Position numbers and translations under genes: made by a program
NCBI GenBank assembly: GCA_023269615.1
Contig: JAHFSY010000014.1
Coordinates: 18,301 to 82,300 of the forward strand
Source: Verrucomicrobiota bacterium
Lineage (GTDB): Bacteria; Verrucomicrobiota; Verrucomicrobiia; JABWAM01
Reading direction: 5' to 3'
Length of the DNA: 64,000 nt
The notes under the pieces: generated by a model
The model's database searches: none
Told to the model about the DNA's origin: nothing
The model's input: the letters and a program-made list of their open reading frames with translations, nothing else
In this document: piece by piece, positions 50,665 through 59,521 of the stretch
Position numbering within the stretch: position 1 is the first letter of the stretch
Layout of the letters: each line of letters begins with the position of its first letter

Positions 50665-52812
50665 TCATTCGCGCAATCCCGGTGAAAGGCGGGGAGTGAG
50701 TTGCTCCTGCTTCACATCGGAGGATTGCTCCTTCTCGGTGGTTGCCTTCTCCAGGGCGTCTGACTTGGTGGAGTTTTCATCCTCGATGGCCCTGAGATCT
50801 CCCGACTGGCCGCTGGCCTGCGTCGCTTTCTGGAAGATTTCATACGCTTCGCGATTCTTGGGATCGAGCTGGTAGGCGCGGCGGGAGAGCGTCACGGCCT
50901 GGTTGTAATCCTTGGCCTCGAACGACTGCGCCGCCAGGTTCGAAAGGCAGAGGGACTGGTACTGGCGGATGCGATCGAGCTCGGCGGATGCCTCGGGGAT
51001 TTTGGCGAGTTTCTTCTCGGCGTCCTGGCAGACGGTCAGTGCCGCGGCGTAATCGTTGTTGGAGAAGAGGCTCTCGGCCTGCTTGATCATGAGCTGGGCG
51101 TCGATCAGGTTTTCCTGGGCGGCGTCGTCCATGACTTCAGGGGAGGGGGCCGCGTTGGCGAGTTCCGCAGCCTTGCCGGAGCGCACGGCGCCGGAGCGCA
51201 CGGGCACGAGTTCAGCGTTGGCGGGAAGCGTGTGGAATTGGTCGCGTGGCTTGGCGTTGCCCGTGAAGCTCTTTCTGTAGGCGAAGCGGTCGTTCTCGAG
51301 CTCCTTGAGCATGGAGTATTGGTCCTCAAGGCCGGAGCCCGCATCGCCGCTGATGATCGTGGGGGTGATGAACACGAGGAGATTCCGCTTCGTTTTGATG
51401 AAGGCATGGCTGCGGAAGAGTTCGCCGATGCCGGGGATGTCGCCCAGGAACGGGACTTTGCTGTAGGTGCGGTTTTCATTGTTTTCCATCAGGCCGCCAA
51501 GGGCCAGTGTATTGCCGGTCTTGACCCTGACGCGGGTGGTGAGGTCACGCACGGAGATCAGGGGGATGGTGACACTGCCACCGGGCAGGGCGAACGTGCG
51601 GCCATTCTGGGCGGATGTTGACACGGAGGGCTGTACGTCCAGGGTCACGAAGTGGTCTTTGTTCACGTGCGGGGTGACCTTGAGGATGTTACCCACGGCC
51701 TTGTATTCAAAGCCGGAGATGACGAACGACGCGGTTTGCTGGTTGAACGTGAAGTTCGGGATCGGCTCCTGTGTCGCGACGGTGATGGTGGCTTCCTTGT
51801 TGTCAGCGGTGATGACCCTCGGGCTGCCGATCAGCTCGGTATCGTTATCATTCAACAGGAAGCTGAGTGTGGTGGTGAATGCTGGCGCCGTGAGGACCGC
51901 CATGTAGGGCTGGCCGGCCAGCGTGGCGGGCGTCAGAATTCCGCCCGCCCGCCCTGCACCGGTGGAACCGATGGCTCCTGGATCTCCCGATCGGGTGAGA
52001 CCAAGGCGAACTCCCGTGCTGCCGCTTCCAGGCTGCCCGTCCGAGGTGGTGCCGGTGGGCACGGAGGCAGTGATCGAGTAACCGCCCAGCGAAGCCCAGT
52101 CAACGCCGATGCGTTCCGTCGGGTTGCGCGTCATTTCCATCAGCTTGGTCTCGATCAGAACCTGCGGAATTTCGGTGTCGAGGGTCTTGAGGATGGCCAG
52201 GATCTTGGGCAGATTGGAGATCGAGTCGGTGATGATCAGGGTGTTGCTGCGGTCGTCGATCTGGCAGTTGCCGTTCTTGGTCAGCAGCTTGTCCACCGTT
52301 GCCTTGGATTCCTTGGCGCTGCCGTTGGCGAACTGGTACACCTCCATCTTGGTGGGCTCCGAGCTCACGGAAGCACTGCTCTTGACCTGGTAGATGTTGT
52401 CGGCTTCCACAAGGGAGTACCCCTTGGATTCGAGGATGGTTCGCATGGCTTTGTCGAGGGGGATGTCCACGAAGCGGGCCGTCACGGTGCCCGTGACGTC
52501 GTCGGGGATGATCAAGCTCATGTTGGCCTGCTTTGCCATGGCGGTGAGCACGAGGCGGAGATCGGCTTTTTCAAAGCTCAGCACATTTTTCTTGCTGCCG
52601 GTTGATTTGTCATCGAGGCCGGCAATGCCCGATGGGGCTGCGGCGGGGGCTGCGCCACCCGAGCCGCCGGATTTGGGCGCTTCCTGGGCCATCGAAACGG
52701 TCGTGAAAGCGGCGCCTGCGCCAAGGGCGAGCGCGCCTGCCAGTGACCTGCGGATTGCTTTGCTGAGAAAGAATCCGAACAGCGTGGTGGTTTTGGGTTG
52801 GGTTGCTTTCAT
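50665..52812 (-). CDS. pilQ: Type IV pilus/type II-like secretin (PilQ family) with C-terminal TPR-like extension
   Basis: This 715-residue protein has a signal region to about residue 43 (ALALGAGAAFTTVSMAQ), an STN/AMIN-like short domain (about 75-140; FEKADLRLVLTAMAKQANMSLIIPDDVTG), N-domains (about 150-230; LITDSISNLPKILAILKTLD) and the secretin core (about 225-505), which has QVLIETKLMEMTR, PRVITADNKEATI, VKTGNTLALGGLMENNENRTYSKVPFLGDIPGIGELFRS and RNLLVFITPTII. Unusually, about residues 570-690 add TPR-like helices (IKQAESLFSNNDYAAALTVC; AKDYNQAVTLSRRAYQLDP). It forms the outer-membrane channel for the pilus or for secreted proteins. It is last in the pilM-N-O-P-Q series, 22 bp after the pilP-like gene. 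Confidence 0.92.
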   Translation of the reverse strand: MKATQPKTTTLFGFFLSKAIRRSLAGALALGAGAAFTTVSMAQEAPKSGGSGGAAPAAAPSGIAGLDDKSTGSKKNVLSFEKADLRLVLTAMAKQANMSLIIPDDVTGTVTARFVDIPLDKAMRTILESKGYSLVEADNIYQVKSSASVSSEPTKMEVYQFANGSAKESKATVDKLLTKNGNCQIDDRSNTLIITDSISNLPKILAILKTLDTEIPQVLIETKLMEMTRNPTERIGVDWASLGGYSITASVPTGTTSDGQPGSGSTGVRLGLTRSGDPGAIGSTGAGRAGGILTPATLAGQPYMAVLTAPAFTTTLSFLLNDNDTELIGSPRVITADNKEATITVATQEPIPNFTFNQQTASFVISGFEYKAVGNILKVTPHVNKDHFVTLDVQPSVSTSAQNGRTFALPGGSVTIPLISVRDLTTRVRVKTGNTLALGGLMENNENRTYSKVPFLGDIPGIGELFRSHAFIKTKRNLLVFITPTIISGDAGSGLEDQYSMLKELENDRFAYRKSFTGNAKPRDQFHTLPANAELVPVRSGAVRSGKAAELANAAPSPEVMDDAAQENLIDAQLMIKQAESLFSNNDYAAALTVCQDAEKKLAKIPEASAELDRIRQYQSLCLSNLAAQSFEAKDYNQAVTLSRRAYQLDPKNREAYEIFQKATQASGQSGDLRAIEDENSTKSDALEKATTEKEQSSDVKQEQLTPRLSPGLRE

Positions 52813-52834
52813 GGGTCATTCCTTTGATTAGAAA

Positions 52835-53410
52835 TCATTTTTCTTTGAAATTGTTGAGATCGGCGTCTTTCCTGGCTTTTTCCGCGTCGCCATCCTTCTT
52901 GATTTTTTCGTCGTTGAGGTCCTCAAGGCTGGTGGATTCTTTCTTCAGGAACGTCTTGGTCTTGTCGTCCCAGGAGATCTCCACGGAGTTTTCCGTGATG
53001 TTCTTTACCTTGTATTTGATGGTCGTCTTGGTCTTGTCGTCCGTATAGTCGTAGGGGTCGTCGCGGACCTTGATGGCCTGGCCGTTGCTGAGCAGGACGA
53101 CGTTGTTGGGAGGCAGCCAGATGATGCTGCCGATGCTGAGCTCGACCTCCACTTTGGGCGGTTCCTTGGCGGCGATTTTTCCGTCCTTGTCGGGAACTGG
53201 TTTTTTATAACCCACGCGGAGAAATGGATCGCGCCCCTCGATGGGGTGAAACACGCCGCGCGGGATGGCATTGGTGAGGGACAAGGAGGGTGGTGCAGCG
53301 GGCTGCTTGGAGGGGGGTGTTGCGTCCGCGGAGATGGCCTGCGGCACGAGCAACCACGCGCTGAGCGAGAAGGCCAGCAGGACGGGAAGGATGTTGGGTG
53401 ATGTTTTCAC
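52835..53410 (-). CDS. PilP/GspC-like periplasmic protein of the pilus alignment complex
   Basis: This 191-residue protein has a signal peptide (VLLAFSLSAWLLVPQAISA), a Pro-rich linker and the RDPF signature (IEGRDPFLRVGYKKP, near residue 60) common to PilP and GspC-type linker proteins that join the inner-membrane PilN/PilO pair to the secretin. A long charged helix closes the protein (LEDLNDEKIKKDGDAEKARKDAD). The assignment rests on position (between pilO and pilQ, 4 bp overlap with pilO) and that signature. It would correspond in order to Amuc_1099 of Akkermansia. Confidence 0.7.
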   Translation of the reverse strand: MKTSPNILPVLLAFSLSAWLLVPQAISADATPPSKQPAAPPSLSLTNAIPRGVFHPIEGRDPFLRVGYKKPVPDKDGKIAAKEPPKVEVELSIGSIIWLPPNNVVLLSNGQAIKVRDDPYDYTDDKTKTTIKYKVKNITENSVEISWDDKTKTFLKKESTSLEDLNDEKIKKDGDAEKARKDADLNNFKEK

Positions 53411-53976
53411 GATTGGATCACCATGGAAACGCGCATGGTCACGGTGTGGATATGCTCGCCGCCGCCGCTGCCCGTTGTGATGCTAAGTTCATCCACTTCC
53501 ATGAGCGGATTGGAATTTTCGATGGCTTCGATGAATCGTCCGATCTGGTTGAACTCACCCTTGAATTCAAGGTGGTATCCCAGGATGGTGTAGGGGACGC
53601 CTTTGAATTTGAAAGCGGCGAGGTCCGGAAGCGGCTTTGATTCGGTGTTGCTGATCTTGAGGTCATACCGTGCCGCCATTTCGGTGAAATGTTGAAGCAA
53701 CCAGGTGTCGGGGTTGACGCCCTTGCCGGGCATCTTGTCCCCATACGACTTGAGAAAATTCTGGTACACGATGGACTCCGTGCGGTGGTTTTTTTCCACC
53801 TGGTACGCAGTCTCGCTCTTCTTGATCTTCTCCAGAAGCCCCTCGCGCTCGGCCTCGCCCGTGGTTTGATTGCCCTGGAGTCCCATCACCAAAAAATAGT
53901 AAAGACACCCGGCCGCCACGATCATGGAGACCACGGAGATGGCGAGCTTCTTTTGTTTTTCAGGGGTGAGTTTCAT
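53407..53976 (-). CDS. PilO-like inner-membrane pilus assembly protein
   Basis: This 189-residue bitopic protein has a short cytoplasmic start, one membrane span (LAISVVSMIVAAGCLYYFLV), a coiled-coil (about 35-85) and a ferredoxin-like periplasmic domain (YTILGYHLEFKGEFNQIGRFIEAIENSNPLMEVDELSI) characteristic of PilO/GspM-type proteins. It pairs with PilN to align the assembly platform with the secretin. Overlaps of 4 bp on both sides place it in one operon. The Akkermansia counterpart by position and fold is the well-studied Amuc_1100 surface protein (established from its structure), so localisation outside a pilus is possible. Confidence 0.82.
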   Translation of the reverse strand: MKLTPEKQKKLAISVVSMIVAAGCLYYFLVMGLQGNQTTGEAEREGLLEKIKKSETAYQVEKNHRTESIVYQNFLKSYGDKMPGKGVNPDTWLLQHFTEMAARYDLKISNTESKPLPDLAAFKFKGVPYTILGYHLEFKGEFNQIGRFIEAIENSNPLMEVDELSITTGSGGGEHIHTVTMRVSMVIQS

Positions 53977-54710
53977 TGGACTTGCCTCGGCTCATCCTTC
54001 AGGGCGATGGGGATTCTGAAATCAAAAATACCGACGGCCTTTTCCTTGCCGATGGGGTCCTGGTTGATGCGCGGGCCTTCGGTGACCTTGTTCCAGGTGT
54101 TGGACTTGCTGTCGTCGGTATCCGGTACGGCCCATTCATGGATGCGGGGGGCTGTTTGGAGGAGCTTTTTCAGGTTGTCCCCGATCTGGGAGACTTCCAG
54201 TTTGGTATCGGCGCTCGTGGTGATTTTCAGCCCGAGCTCCAACACCGGGACCTGATGCGGAACCTGGATCTTTCCCTTCTTGGACTTCCCTTCGTTCGCC
54301 GGGTCCGGGACATTTCCTTCCTTTTCGATGTTGATCGTCTTCAGGTTCCGGGTTGTGGTGAATGCGGTCAACTGGCAATTCGTGGGAATCAGGTCGCGGA
54401 ATACGTCGAGTTGCGTCGAGAAAAGCGCCCGGTTATCCATGCGGTTCTTCAGGGCGCTGCACTGGTCCTTGATCTGGTCGAGCTTGTAGATCTCTCCCAG
54501 CCCCTTGTAGAGCTTCTCCGCCGCCTCCAATTTGGTTCTCGCATCGGCAAGCTCGGCGCGCAACGGCGCCATCTTGACGTAAATCATCCCGGCCCACAGC
54601 CCGATGGCCAGGATGAGCAGCGAGCCACCCACAATCGTGAGTCGGACGGGATCCAGGTCCTTGTCCCTCTGGATTTGCTGCTGTTCGTAAAATAGGTTGA
54701 GTTCGAGCAT
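53973..54710 (-). CDS. PilN-like inner-membrane pilus assembly protein
   Basis: This is 245 residues from MLELNLFYEQQQIQRDKD, the short cytoplasmic peptide by which PilN binds PilM. One membrane span (LTIVGGSLLILAIGLWAGMIYV, about 25-46) is followed by a coiled-coil (LRAELADARTKLEAAEKLYKG) and a periplasmic alpha/beta domain. I choose ATG 54710 because the upstream in-frame sequence to 54968 is a shadow of pilM. It is longer than classical PilN by an insertion rich in Lys/Gly (EGKSKKGKIQVPHQ). Confidence 0.8.
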   Translation of the reverse strand: MLELNLFYEQQQIQRDKDLDPVRLTIVGGSLLILAIGLWAGMIYVKMAPLRAELADARTKLEAAEKLYKGLGEIYKLDQIKDQCSALKNRMDNRALFSTQLDVFRDLIPTNCQLTAFTTTRNLKTINIEKEGNVPDPANEGKSKKGKIQVPHQVPVLELGLKITTSADTKLEVSQIGDNLKKLLQTAPRIHEWAVPDTDDSKSNTWNKVTEGPRINQDPIGKEKAVGIFDFRIPIALKDEPRQVQ

Positions 54711-54741
54711 GGAAGTGTCCCAGTCAGGTGTGCAGCATGGG

Positions 54742-55890
54742 TTATGCCGCTTTGGGTGGTTTAACTGCGGTCGCCGTTGCAGAGGGTGCTGCAGGAGCGA
54801 TGGCGGGCGCCGCAGCCGCAAGCGTGGTTGCGGCTGCCGTGTAGGTGCGGGCAGCCCCGAGGGCCGCTGCAAAGGAAGACTGATTTTGGGTGAAAATCTC
54901 CTGCTGTTCCGCCGGCAGTTCGATGGACAACCCTTGGGCCGCGTTCCATGGTTCGCAGGTGGCACCAATGTCTGAACTCAACGCTTCCACCACCGCAGCC
55001 GAACGAACGGAACCGCCCGACAGGTAAACCTTGGAAAGCGGCTGGTCGCTGTTCTTTTCGAAGAAGTTGATCGAGGAACGCACTTCGCGGATCAATGTCA
55101 CCGCCGTGCGGGTCAAGGCGTCTCCCACGTCGGTTTCCCCCTTCAGCTTGGCTGCCTCCGCTTTGGGAAAATCGGAGCTGGTCATCTGTGCAATGTATTC
55201 GGTGATCTGCTTGCCTCCCATGGGCACGGAGCGCGTCAGGAGGGGCGCGCCCTTGTCCAGGATCGTGAGCGATGACGACAGGAAACCGATGTCGAGCAGG
55301 GCGACGGCCTGGGTGCGAAACACCTCGGGGTAGGCGGCTTCAAAGCCATTGATCAGCGAGATCGGCGCCAGCTGCATGGAGCGGGGTTTCATGCCGGCGC
55401 GGCGGGAGGCGTGAAAGTACAGGACCAACTCGCTGGAGGCGATGCCCCCGACCAGGACTTTGATCTTTCCATGGGCGCCCTTGGCGGCCTTGCCGGAGAG
55501 GGCTGCCGCAGCGGCTTGGTCAAGCGGGCAGGCGTCGAACGTGTAATTTTCAAAATTCTGACGCAGGTAGGTGGTGCTGTTCAGCTTGAGGGCGGTGCGC
55601 ATCTCGTCCAGGTGAATCTGGGGCAGCTCAACGTATCGGACCGTGCTGTTGGTGGCATTGATCGTGAAATGAACGTCGGCGCCGCTGACTTTGACCAGGG
55701 AAGCCGCTTGTTTGAGCAGCGTGGCGATGGTATCCTCGGTGACCAGCGCCCCCGTGGCGGACTCGCGGTTGGCCGGGATATTCGCGACCCGGGCAAGAAC
55801 ATACTGGGCACCCTTCTTTTGAAGACGAACGGCCTTCACGGAGTGGTTCCCCAAGTCGATGCCCACCACGGTTGATGCCTGTTTGCTCAT
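54742..55890 (-). CDS. pilM: Actin-like ATPase PilM of type IV pilus assembly
   Basis: This 382-residue cytoplasmic protein has the FtsA/PilM actin fold. Phosphate-1 region VVGIDLGNHSVKAVRLQKKG is at residues 8-27, followed by ALLDIGFLSSSLTILDKG (phosphate 2, about 210) and VYLSGGSVRSAAVVEALSSDIG (adenosine motif, about 295). PilM docks the PilN N-terminus and organises the inner-membrane platform. It is the first gene of the operon; the Ala-rich tail (TLAAAAPAIAPAAPS) is an oddity. No pilB, pilT, pilC or pilin gene is in the window, so these must be elsewhere or the complex serves another purpose. Confidence 0.9.
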   Translation of the reverse strand: MSKQASTVVGIDLGNHSVKAVRLQKKGAQYVLARVANIPANRESATGALVTEDTIATLLKQAASLVKVSGADVHFTINATNSTVRYVELPQIHLDEMRTALKLNSTTYLRQNFENYTFDACPLDQAAAAALSGKAAKGAHGKIKVLVGGIASSELVLYFHASRRAGMKPRSMQLAPISLINGFEAAYPEVFRTQAVALLDIGFLSSSLTILDKGAPLLTRSVPMGGKQITEYIAQMTSSDFPKAEAAKLKGETDVGDALTRTAVTLIREVRSSINFFEKNSDQPLSKVYLSGGSVRSAAVVEALSSDIGATCEPWNAAQGLSIELPAEQQEIFTQNQSSFAAALGAARTYTAAATTLAAAAPAIAPAAPSATATAVKPPKAA

Positions 55891-55924
55891 GCGGATACTG
55901 GGATGTCGTTAAAAAGGTTTAAAA

Positions 55925-56149
55925 TTATCGCTGTACAATGCTGGTCATCACTCCCTGACGCTGGTCCTGCGCGGCCAATTGGCGCTCACGCTTGTTTTTT
56001 TCAAATTCCATGTAGTCTTCTATGGGAATCATCGCAGCAACTGCCTTGCCATGTCGCTCCACAACCACATGATCCCCGGCATACATCATGCGACCGACAA
56101 GTTCGGAAAGGTGACTTTTAGCGTCTGAAATGCTCACGGTTCTAGTCAT
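55925..56149 (-). CDS. Phd/YefM-type antitoxin, without adjacent toxin
   Basis: This 74-residue protein has the Phd/YefM fold: TRTVSISDAKSHLSELVGRM (DNA-binding N-terminus), VVVERHGKAVAAMIPIEDY, and a disordered C-terminal tail that would neutralise a toxin. I start at MTRTVSISD (ATG 56149). No toxin reading frame follows: pilM begins 35 bp downstream and no Doc or RelE-like gene is on either side. It is therefore an orphan antitoxin or a DNA-binding remnant. A tandem AATAGGTCA element upstream (56226-56243) is a likely operator. Confidence 0.8.
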   Translation of the reverse strand: MTRTVSISDAKSHLSELVGRMMYAGDHVVVERHGKAVAAMIPIEDYMEFEKNKRERQLAAQDQRQGVMTSIVQR

Positions 56150-56225
56150 GATTTTAATCCGGTTGGCCTTTCGGCGGATTGGGGAAAGCACACTGCAGGT
56201 AGGTTCATCCGCACACATTAGTCAA

Positions 56226-56335
56226 AATAGGTCAAATAGGTCAATATTAAAAATGACATTTTTTATATCACCTTCAAATGGAGTGTTTTATGACAAATAA
56301 CGACACCGATAAACGATTGGTTGAAATGACCTATT
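56226..56335. promoter_or_regulatory. AATAGGTCA iterons upstream of the antitoxin gene
   Basis: AATAGGTCA occurs twice in perfect tandem (56226-56243), with an inverted third copy TGACCTATT at 56327-56335 and a degenerate one just before 56226. The stretch 56219-56351 is AT-rich. It separates the antitoxin gene from the stop of the large membrane-protein gene, so the sites probably bind the antitoxin for autoregulation (inference). Confidence 0.5.
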
Positions 56336-56351
56336 TTAACCAAAAGGAAAC

Positions 56352-59300
56352 TCAGGATCGTGCGCCGGCAGCCTTCAAGGCTTCCACAATCGCTGTAAAA
56401 CCACGTTCTTTGGCACACTTCAACGCCGTCCAGCCATTCTCATCCACCAAATTCGGATCGGCCTTGTGAGCGAGGAGAAGCTGGACGAGGTCGGCATTGC
56501 CCTGCCACGCGGCGCACATGAGGGGGGTGCGCTTGCCCTGGTTGGTGGCATCCACATTGGGTGAACGGGTGAGAAGCAGGCGCGCGAGCTCCACATTGCC
56601 ACTCCATGCGGCATAGTGCAGTGGCGATGAACCATCCTTTGCGACCGTGTTCACATCGGCCCCCGCTTCGATCAAATCCCGCGCAATCCCGGCTTCATTG
56701 TCTTTCACCGCTTTGAGCAGCAGCGTCGCGACATCCAGTCCGCCCGCTTTCGGGTCTGCCCCGTGGCGCAGCAGGTCACGAACCATGTCACTCCGCTTCT
56801 GGGACACGGCCAGATCAAGCGGCGTCACCCCCTGGCTGTCATGCACATTGATGTCGGCATGAAGCGCAAGAAGGACTTTTGCCACGTGGTTGTGTCCCTT
56901 GCCCGCCGCCACAAGCAGGAGCTCGTTGCGCCACAGCGGCGTGACCAGCAGCAGTCCCATCAAGAACATTCCCACGAGCAAAGTGACAGACAAAACTCGT
57001 AGACGGATCATGGGCGTCCAGGGGGAAGGGACGTATTCATGGGATGCATGGATGCGGCCGGCTGGCACTTCTGGCCTGAACACGGCGCGAACAAGCAGGA
57101 CGATCACCGCCGCAAACCACAGGGCGGAATTCAGCGCCAGCACCAGGAATACCGCTTGGTTGAGGCGTGAACCAAAGTGAAATTGAACGAAACTCTTCCC
57201 GGCGTGAATGGGAACCGCCTTGTACGCGATGCAGGCGCGGCGAACCTCCACCGGCTTCCCATCCACCGTCGCGCTCCAAAATGGATGCCAGACGTCGCTG
57301 TAAAACAGCCACAGCGGCCCCGTATGGCCTGTGGCGTCGGTCTGGACGGTGACATCGAGGTGGTTCGCGTCGTAACGCATCACCTGGACACTGGATCCGA
57401 GGCGCTCGTTGGAGGAGGGGGGTGGGATGTCGCTGGGCAAAGAGGGATCCCCGGTTTCCATTTTTGATAAAAACAGCGCGTCACTGAGAAACCGCGGCGA
57501 GGTGAGCGACTCCAGGATGATGAGGTCGGAGCCCGGTTCATGGGCTTGACGGAAGACCTGGAGCTTGTCCTCGACGAGGCCGGAAAACTTCTGACAGGCG
57601 ATGTGATCGCTTGGGAATTCCAATTGCTGCGAGGTGGGCAGGCCGTTCGGTCGCAGATGAAATGCGCGCAGAGGTTGCTTCCAGAACGCTCGCATGAAAT
57701 CATCCAGCGGCAGCAGCCAGTTGTCCACCCGGTAGGCGCTGCCCGTCGTGTCGGAAAAAAGGTACGACCCCAGGGCGCAATTGTAAGTGCCGTATCGCGT
57801 CTCCAGCAATTGCGAAAAAAACGCCTCTGTTCTCGCGTTTCTCCACGGATTGGGATGCCGTCGCGCCTGCCACGGGATCGGCTGGAAACGGTTCGCCTCG
57901 TACTGGAATTTATTCATCGAAAACGTCCGGGAATACGCCTGCACCGTCTTGTATGTGTACTCATTGAGCACCTGTGCCAGCAGGACGAGGGTGATGACCA
58001 CGGCCCGTGCCCGTTCGCTGGTCCGCAAGGTCAGCCCGATCACCAGAAGCGCTGCGATGAACGACCATCCCGCTGAAAGGGCCAGGCTGTTGGCTGTCAC
58101 CACGGGATCCATGAACGTCTTGAGCCCGAGTGAGTCGCGCGGAGGGATGTGGCCCAGCAGGTCCGCGCTTGCCTTCGGATTCCAAGACAGGTGCAGCAGC
58201 CATGCTGCGAGGAAGCATGTCATGGCGCCCACCACGAGGAGCGGCCATTTGCGCTCCACCCGCTTCAAGACGCAAGCCTCGAAACCAAAACCGGCCAGCA
58301 GGCAGAGAAACGGCTTGGTCAGCACGCAAACCAGCAGGACGTGACGGTAGAATTTCATCATCGGCCAGAGACGGTAACAGGCGTAGGCGAAAAACCCGCC
58401 GAATGAGAAAAGGGCGAGGAGGATGGTCACGCACCACAAAACCCAGGCGCGGCGGTCGCGGCCATACACCGCACCCAGCACGACGAAGAGGAGGGAGAAC
58501 GTTCCAAAGTAGAGCGTGTAATCCATCGCAGGTGAAACCCCGAGCACGGTTTCCAGCCACATCGTGCAATCACCGCTCCCCGCATAGGTCAGAAATCCCG
58601 ACAGGGATGTGCTCTGGTCCCGCTCACGCCCGATATTGTAGGTCACGATATCAGCGGTGCCGTGCTTCATCAGGGTGTAAATCAGCCCAAACACCAGCCC
58701 GATCAGGGCAACGCACCAAAGACCGCGAAACGGATGGCGTACCAGTTTCTTTTCGCGCCACGGGACCCGGTCCACCAGGACGGTCCAGGCCGCAAAATAG
58801 ATGAAAATCACCAGTGTCGTCACGGGAATCATGTAGGGCATGTTTCCCAGCATTTGAACCGCGAGCAGGTTTCCCGCGAACAGGGCATGACGCCAGCGGC
58901 CGCTTTCGAGGAAGCAATGCAGCAGGTGGAGAAGCAGGGGCAGCGCGTAATAAAAATGAAAGTTAAACCACGGCTGGTCCATCCAGATGCACGAGCCCAT
59001 CACCGCCGCCCCGACAAAAAAACGGGTCTGCGCGGAAATAAAGTACCGGCCGCTCAACAGCCACATGCCGACCAGCAGCACCATCTCGTCAAAGAATATC
59101 CCAAGGTAAAAGAACGGAAGGAATTGGGCGCCTTTCCACAGCGACCCGCCGAGGAGAAGCACGCTTTGGCAGATGGACGCCTGGCCCAGCAGCGGCCAGT
59201 TGCCCACCGTCCCCTGCGTCATGAAGGGCATCCATTGGGGTATCTCCCCCGCCGTGGCCGCCCCGCTCAGAAACCAGTACTGCAGCCCGAAATACTGCAG

Positions 59301-59447
59301 GCCATCATGCCCGCGAACCATGCGATGGCCGGCCACCAGCGCCCCAAGCAACACAGCCTCCAGCAAAATCAGGACGAGTAAAAGCAACCCGCCCCTCATC
59401 CGCTTTCCCGGCTCCATGGACGATGGCGCTTCAAGCATGATTCCCAT
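56352..59447 (-). CDS. YfhO-like multi-pass membrane protein with C-terminal ankyrin repeats (paralog 1)
   Basis: This is 1031 residues. Residues about 15-800 are a GT-C-like/YfhO-type membrane region: a first span followed by RMVRGHDGLQYFGLQYWFL with the conserved loop Asp, a dozen or more spans, and a soluble part ending WLFYSDVWHPFWSATVDGKPVEVRRACIAYKAVPI, the YfhO hallmark. A last span (VLSVTLLVGMFLMGLLLV) precedes about five ankyrin repeats over 840-1025 (GVTPLDLAVSQKRSDMVRDL; GSSPLHYAAWSGNVELARLL; RTPLMCAAWQGNADLVQLL). YfhO proteins act in glycosylation of surface polymers; the ankyrin tail is not usual for them. It is divergent from a close paralog. The start at 59447 is chosen for a GGGGAGG site upstream. 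Confidence 0.82.
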   Translation of the reverse strand: MGIMLEAPSSMEPGKRMRGGLLLLVLILLEAVLLGALVAGHRMVRGHDGLQYFGLQYWFLSGAATAGEIPQWMPFMTQGTVGNWPLLGQASICQSVLLLGGSLWKGAQFLPFFYLGIFFDEMVLLVGMWLLSGRYFISAQTRFFVGAAVMGSCIWMDQPWFNFHFYYALPLLLHLLHCFLESGRWRHALFAGNLLAVQMLGNMPYMIPVTTLVIFIYFAAWTVLVDRVPWREKKLVRHPFRGLWCVALIGLVFGLIYTLMKHGTADIVTYNIGRERDQSTSLSGFLTYAGSGDCTMWLETVLGVSPAMDYTLYFGTFSLLFVVLGAVYGRDRRAWVLWCVTILLALFSFGGFFAYACYRLWPMMKFYRHVLLVCVLTKPFLCLLAGFGFEACVLKRVERKWPLLVVGAMTCFLAAWLLHLSWNPKASADLLGHIPPRDSLGLKTFMDPVVTANSLALSAGWSFIAALLVIGLTLRTSERARAVVITLVLLAQVLNEYTYKTVQAYSRTFSMNKFQYEANRFQPIPWQARRHPNPWRNARTEAFFSQLLETRYGTYNCALGSYLFSDTTGSAYRVDNWLLPLDDFMRAFWKQPLRAFHLRPNGLPTSQQLEFPSDHIACQKFSGLVEDKLQVFRQAHEPGSDLIILESLTSPRFLSDALFLSKMETGDPSLPSDIPPPSSNERLGSSVQVMRYDANHLDVTVQTDATGHTGPLWLFYSDVWHPFWSATVDGKPVEVRRACIAYKAVPIHAGKSFVQFHFGSRLNQAVFLVLALNSALWFAAVIVLLVRAVFRPEVPAGRIHASHEYVPSPWTPMIRLRVLSVTLLVGMFLMGLLLVTPLWRNELLLVAAGKGHNHVAKVLLALHADINVHDSQGVTPLDLAVSQKRSDMVRDLLRHGADPKAGGLDVATLLLKAVKDNEAGIARDLIEAGADVNTVAKDGSSPLHYAAWSGNVELARLLLTRSPNVDATNQGKRTPLMCAAWQGNADLVQLLLAHKADPNLVDENGWTALKCAKERGFTAIVEALKAAGARS

Positions 59448-59521
59448 AGGTGTCACGCTTCCTCCCCCTTTGCAAAGACAAATCCTCTTGCTCCTTGCAA
59501 AGACTAGAAACGCGTGCACCA
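59448..59521. promoter_or_regulatory. Divergent intergenic region between the two ankyrin-YfhO paralogs
   Basis: This 74 bp region contains the 10-mer TTGCAAAGAC twice (59470-59479 and 59495-59504), 25 bp apart, the first within the palindrome TTTGCAAA. Both promoters must lie here or inside the opposite gene's 5' end, so the repeats are candidate shared regulator sites. Confidence 0.4.

Noticed and set aside
56290..56469. Plus-strand frame of 59 residues starting MTNNDTDKR beside the antitoxin gene
   Set aside because: Considered as a possible toxin or small protein. Two thirds of it is antisense to the ankyrin repeats of the neighbouring gene, and it has no toxin motif.
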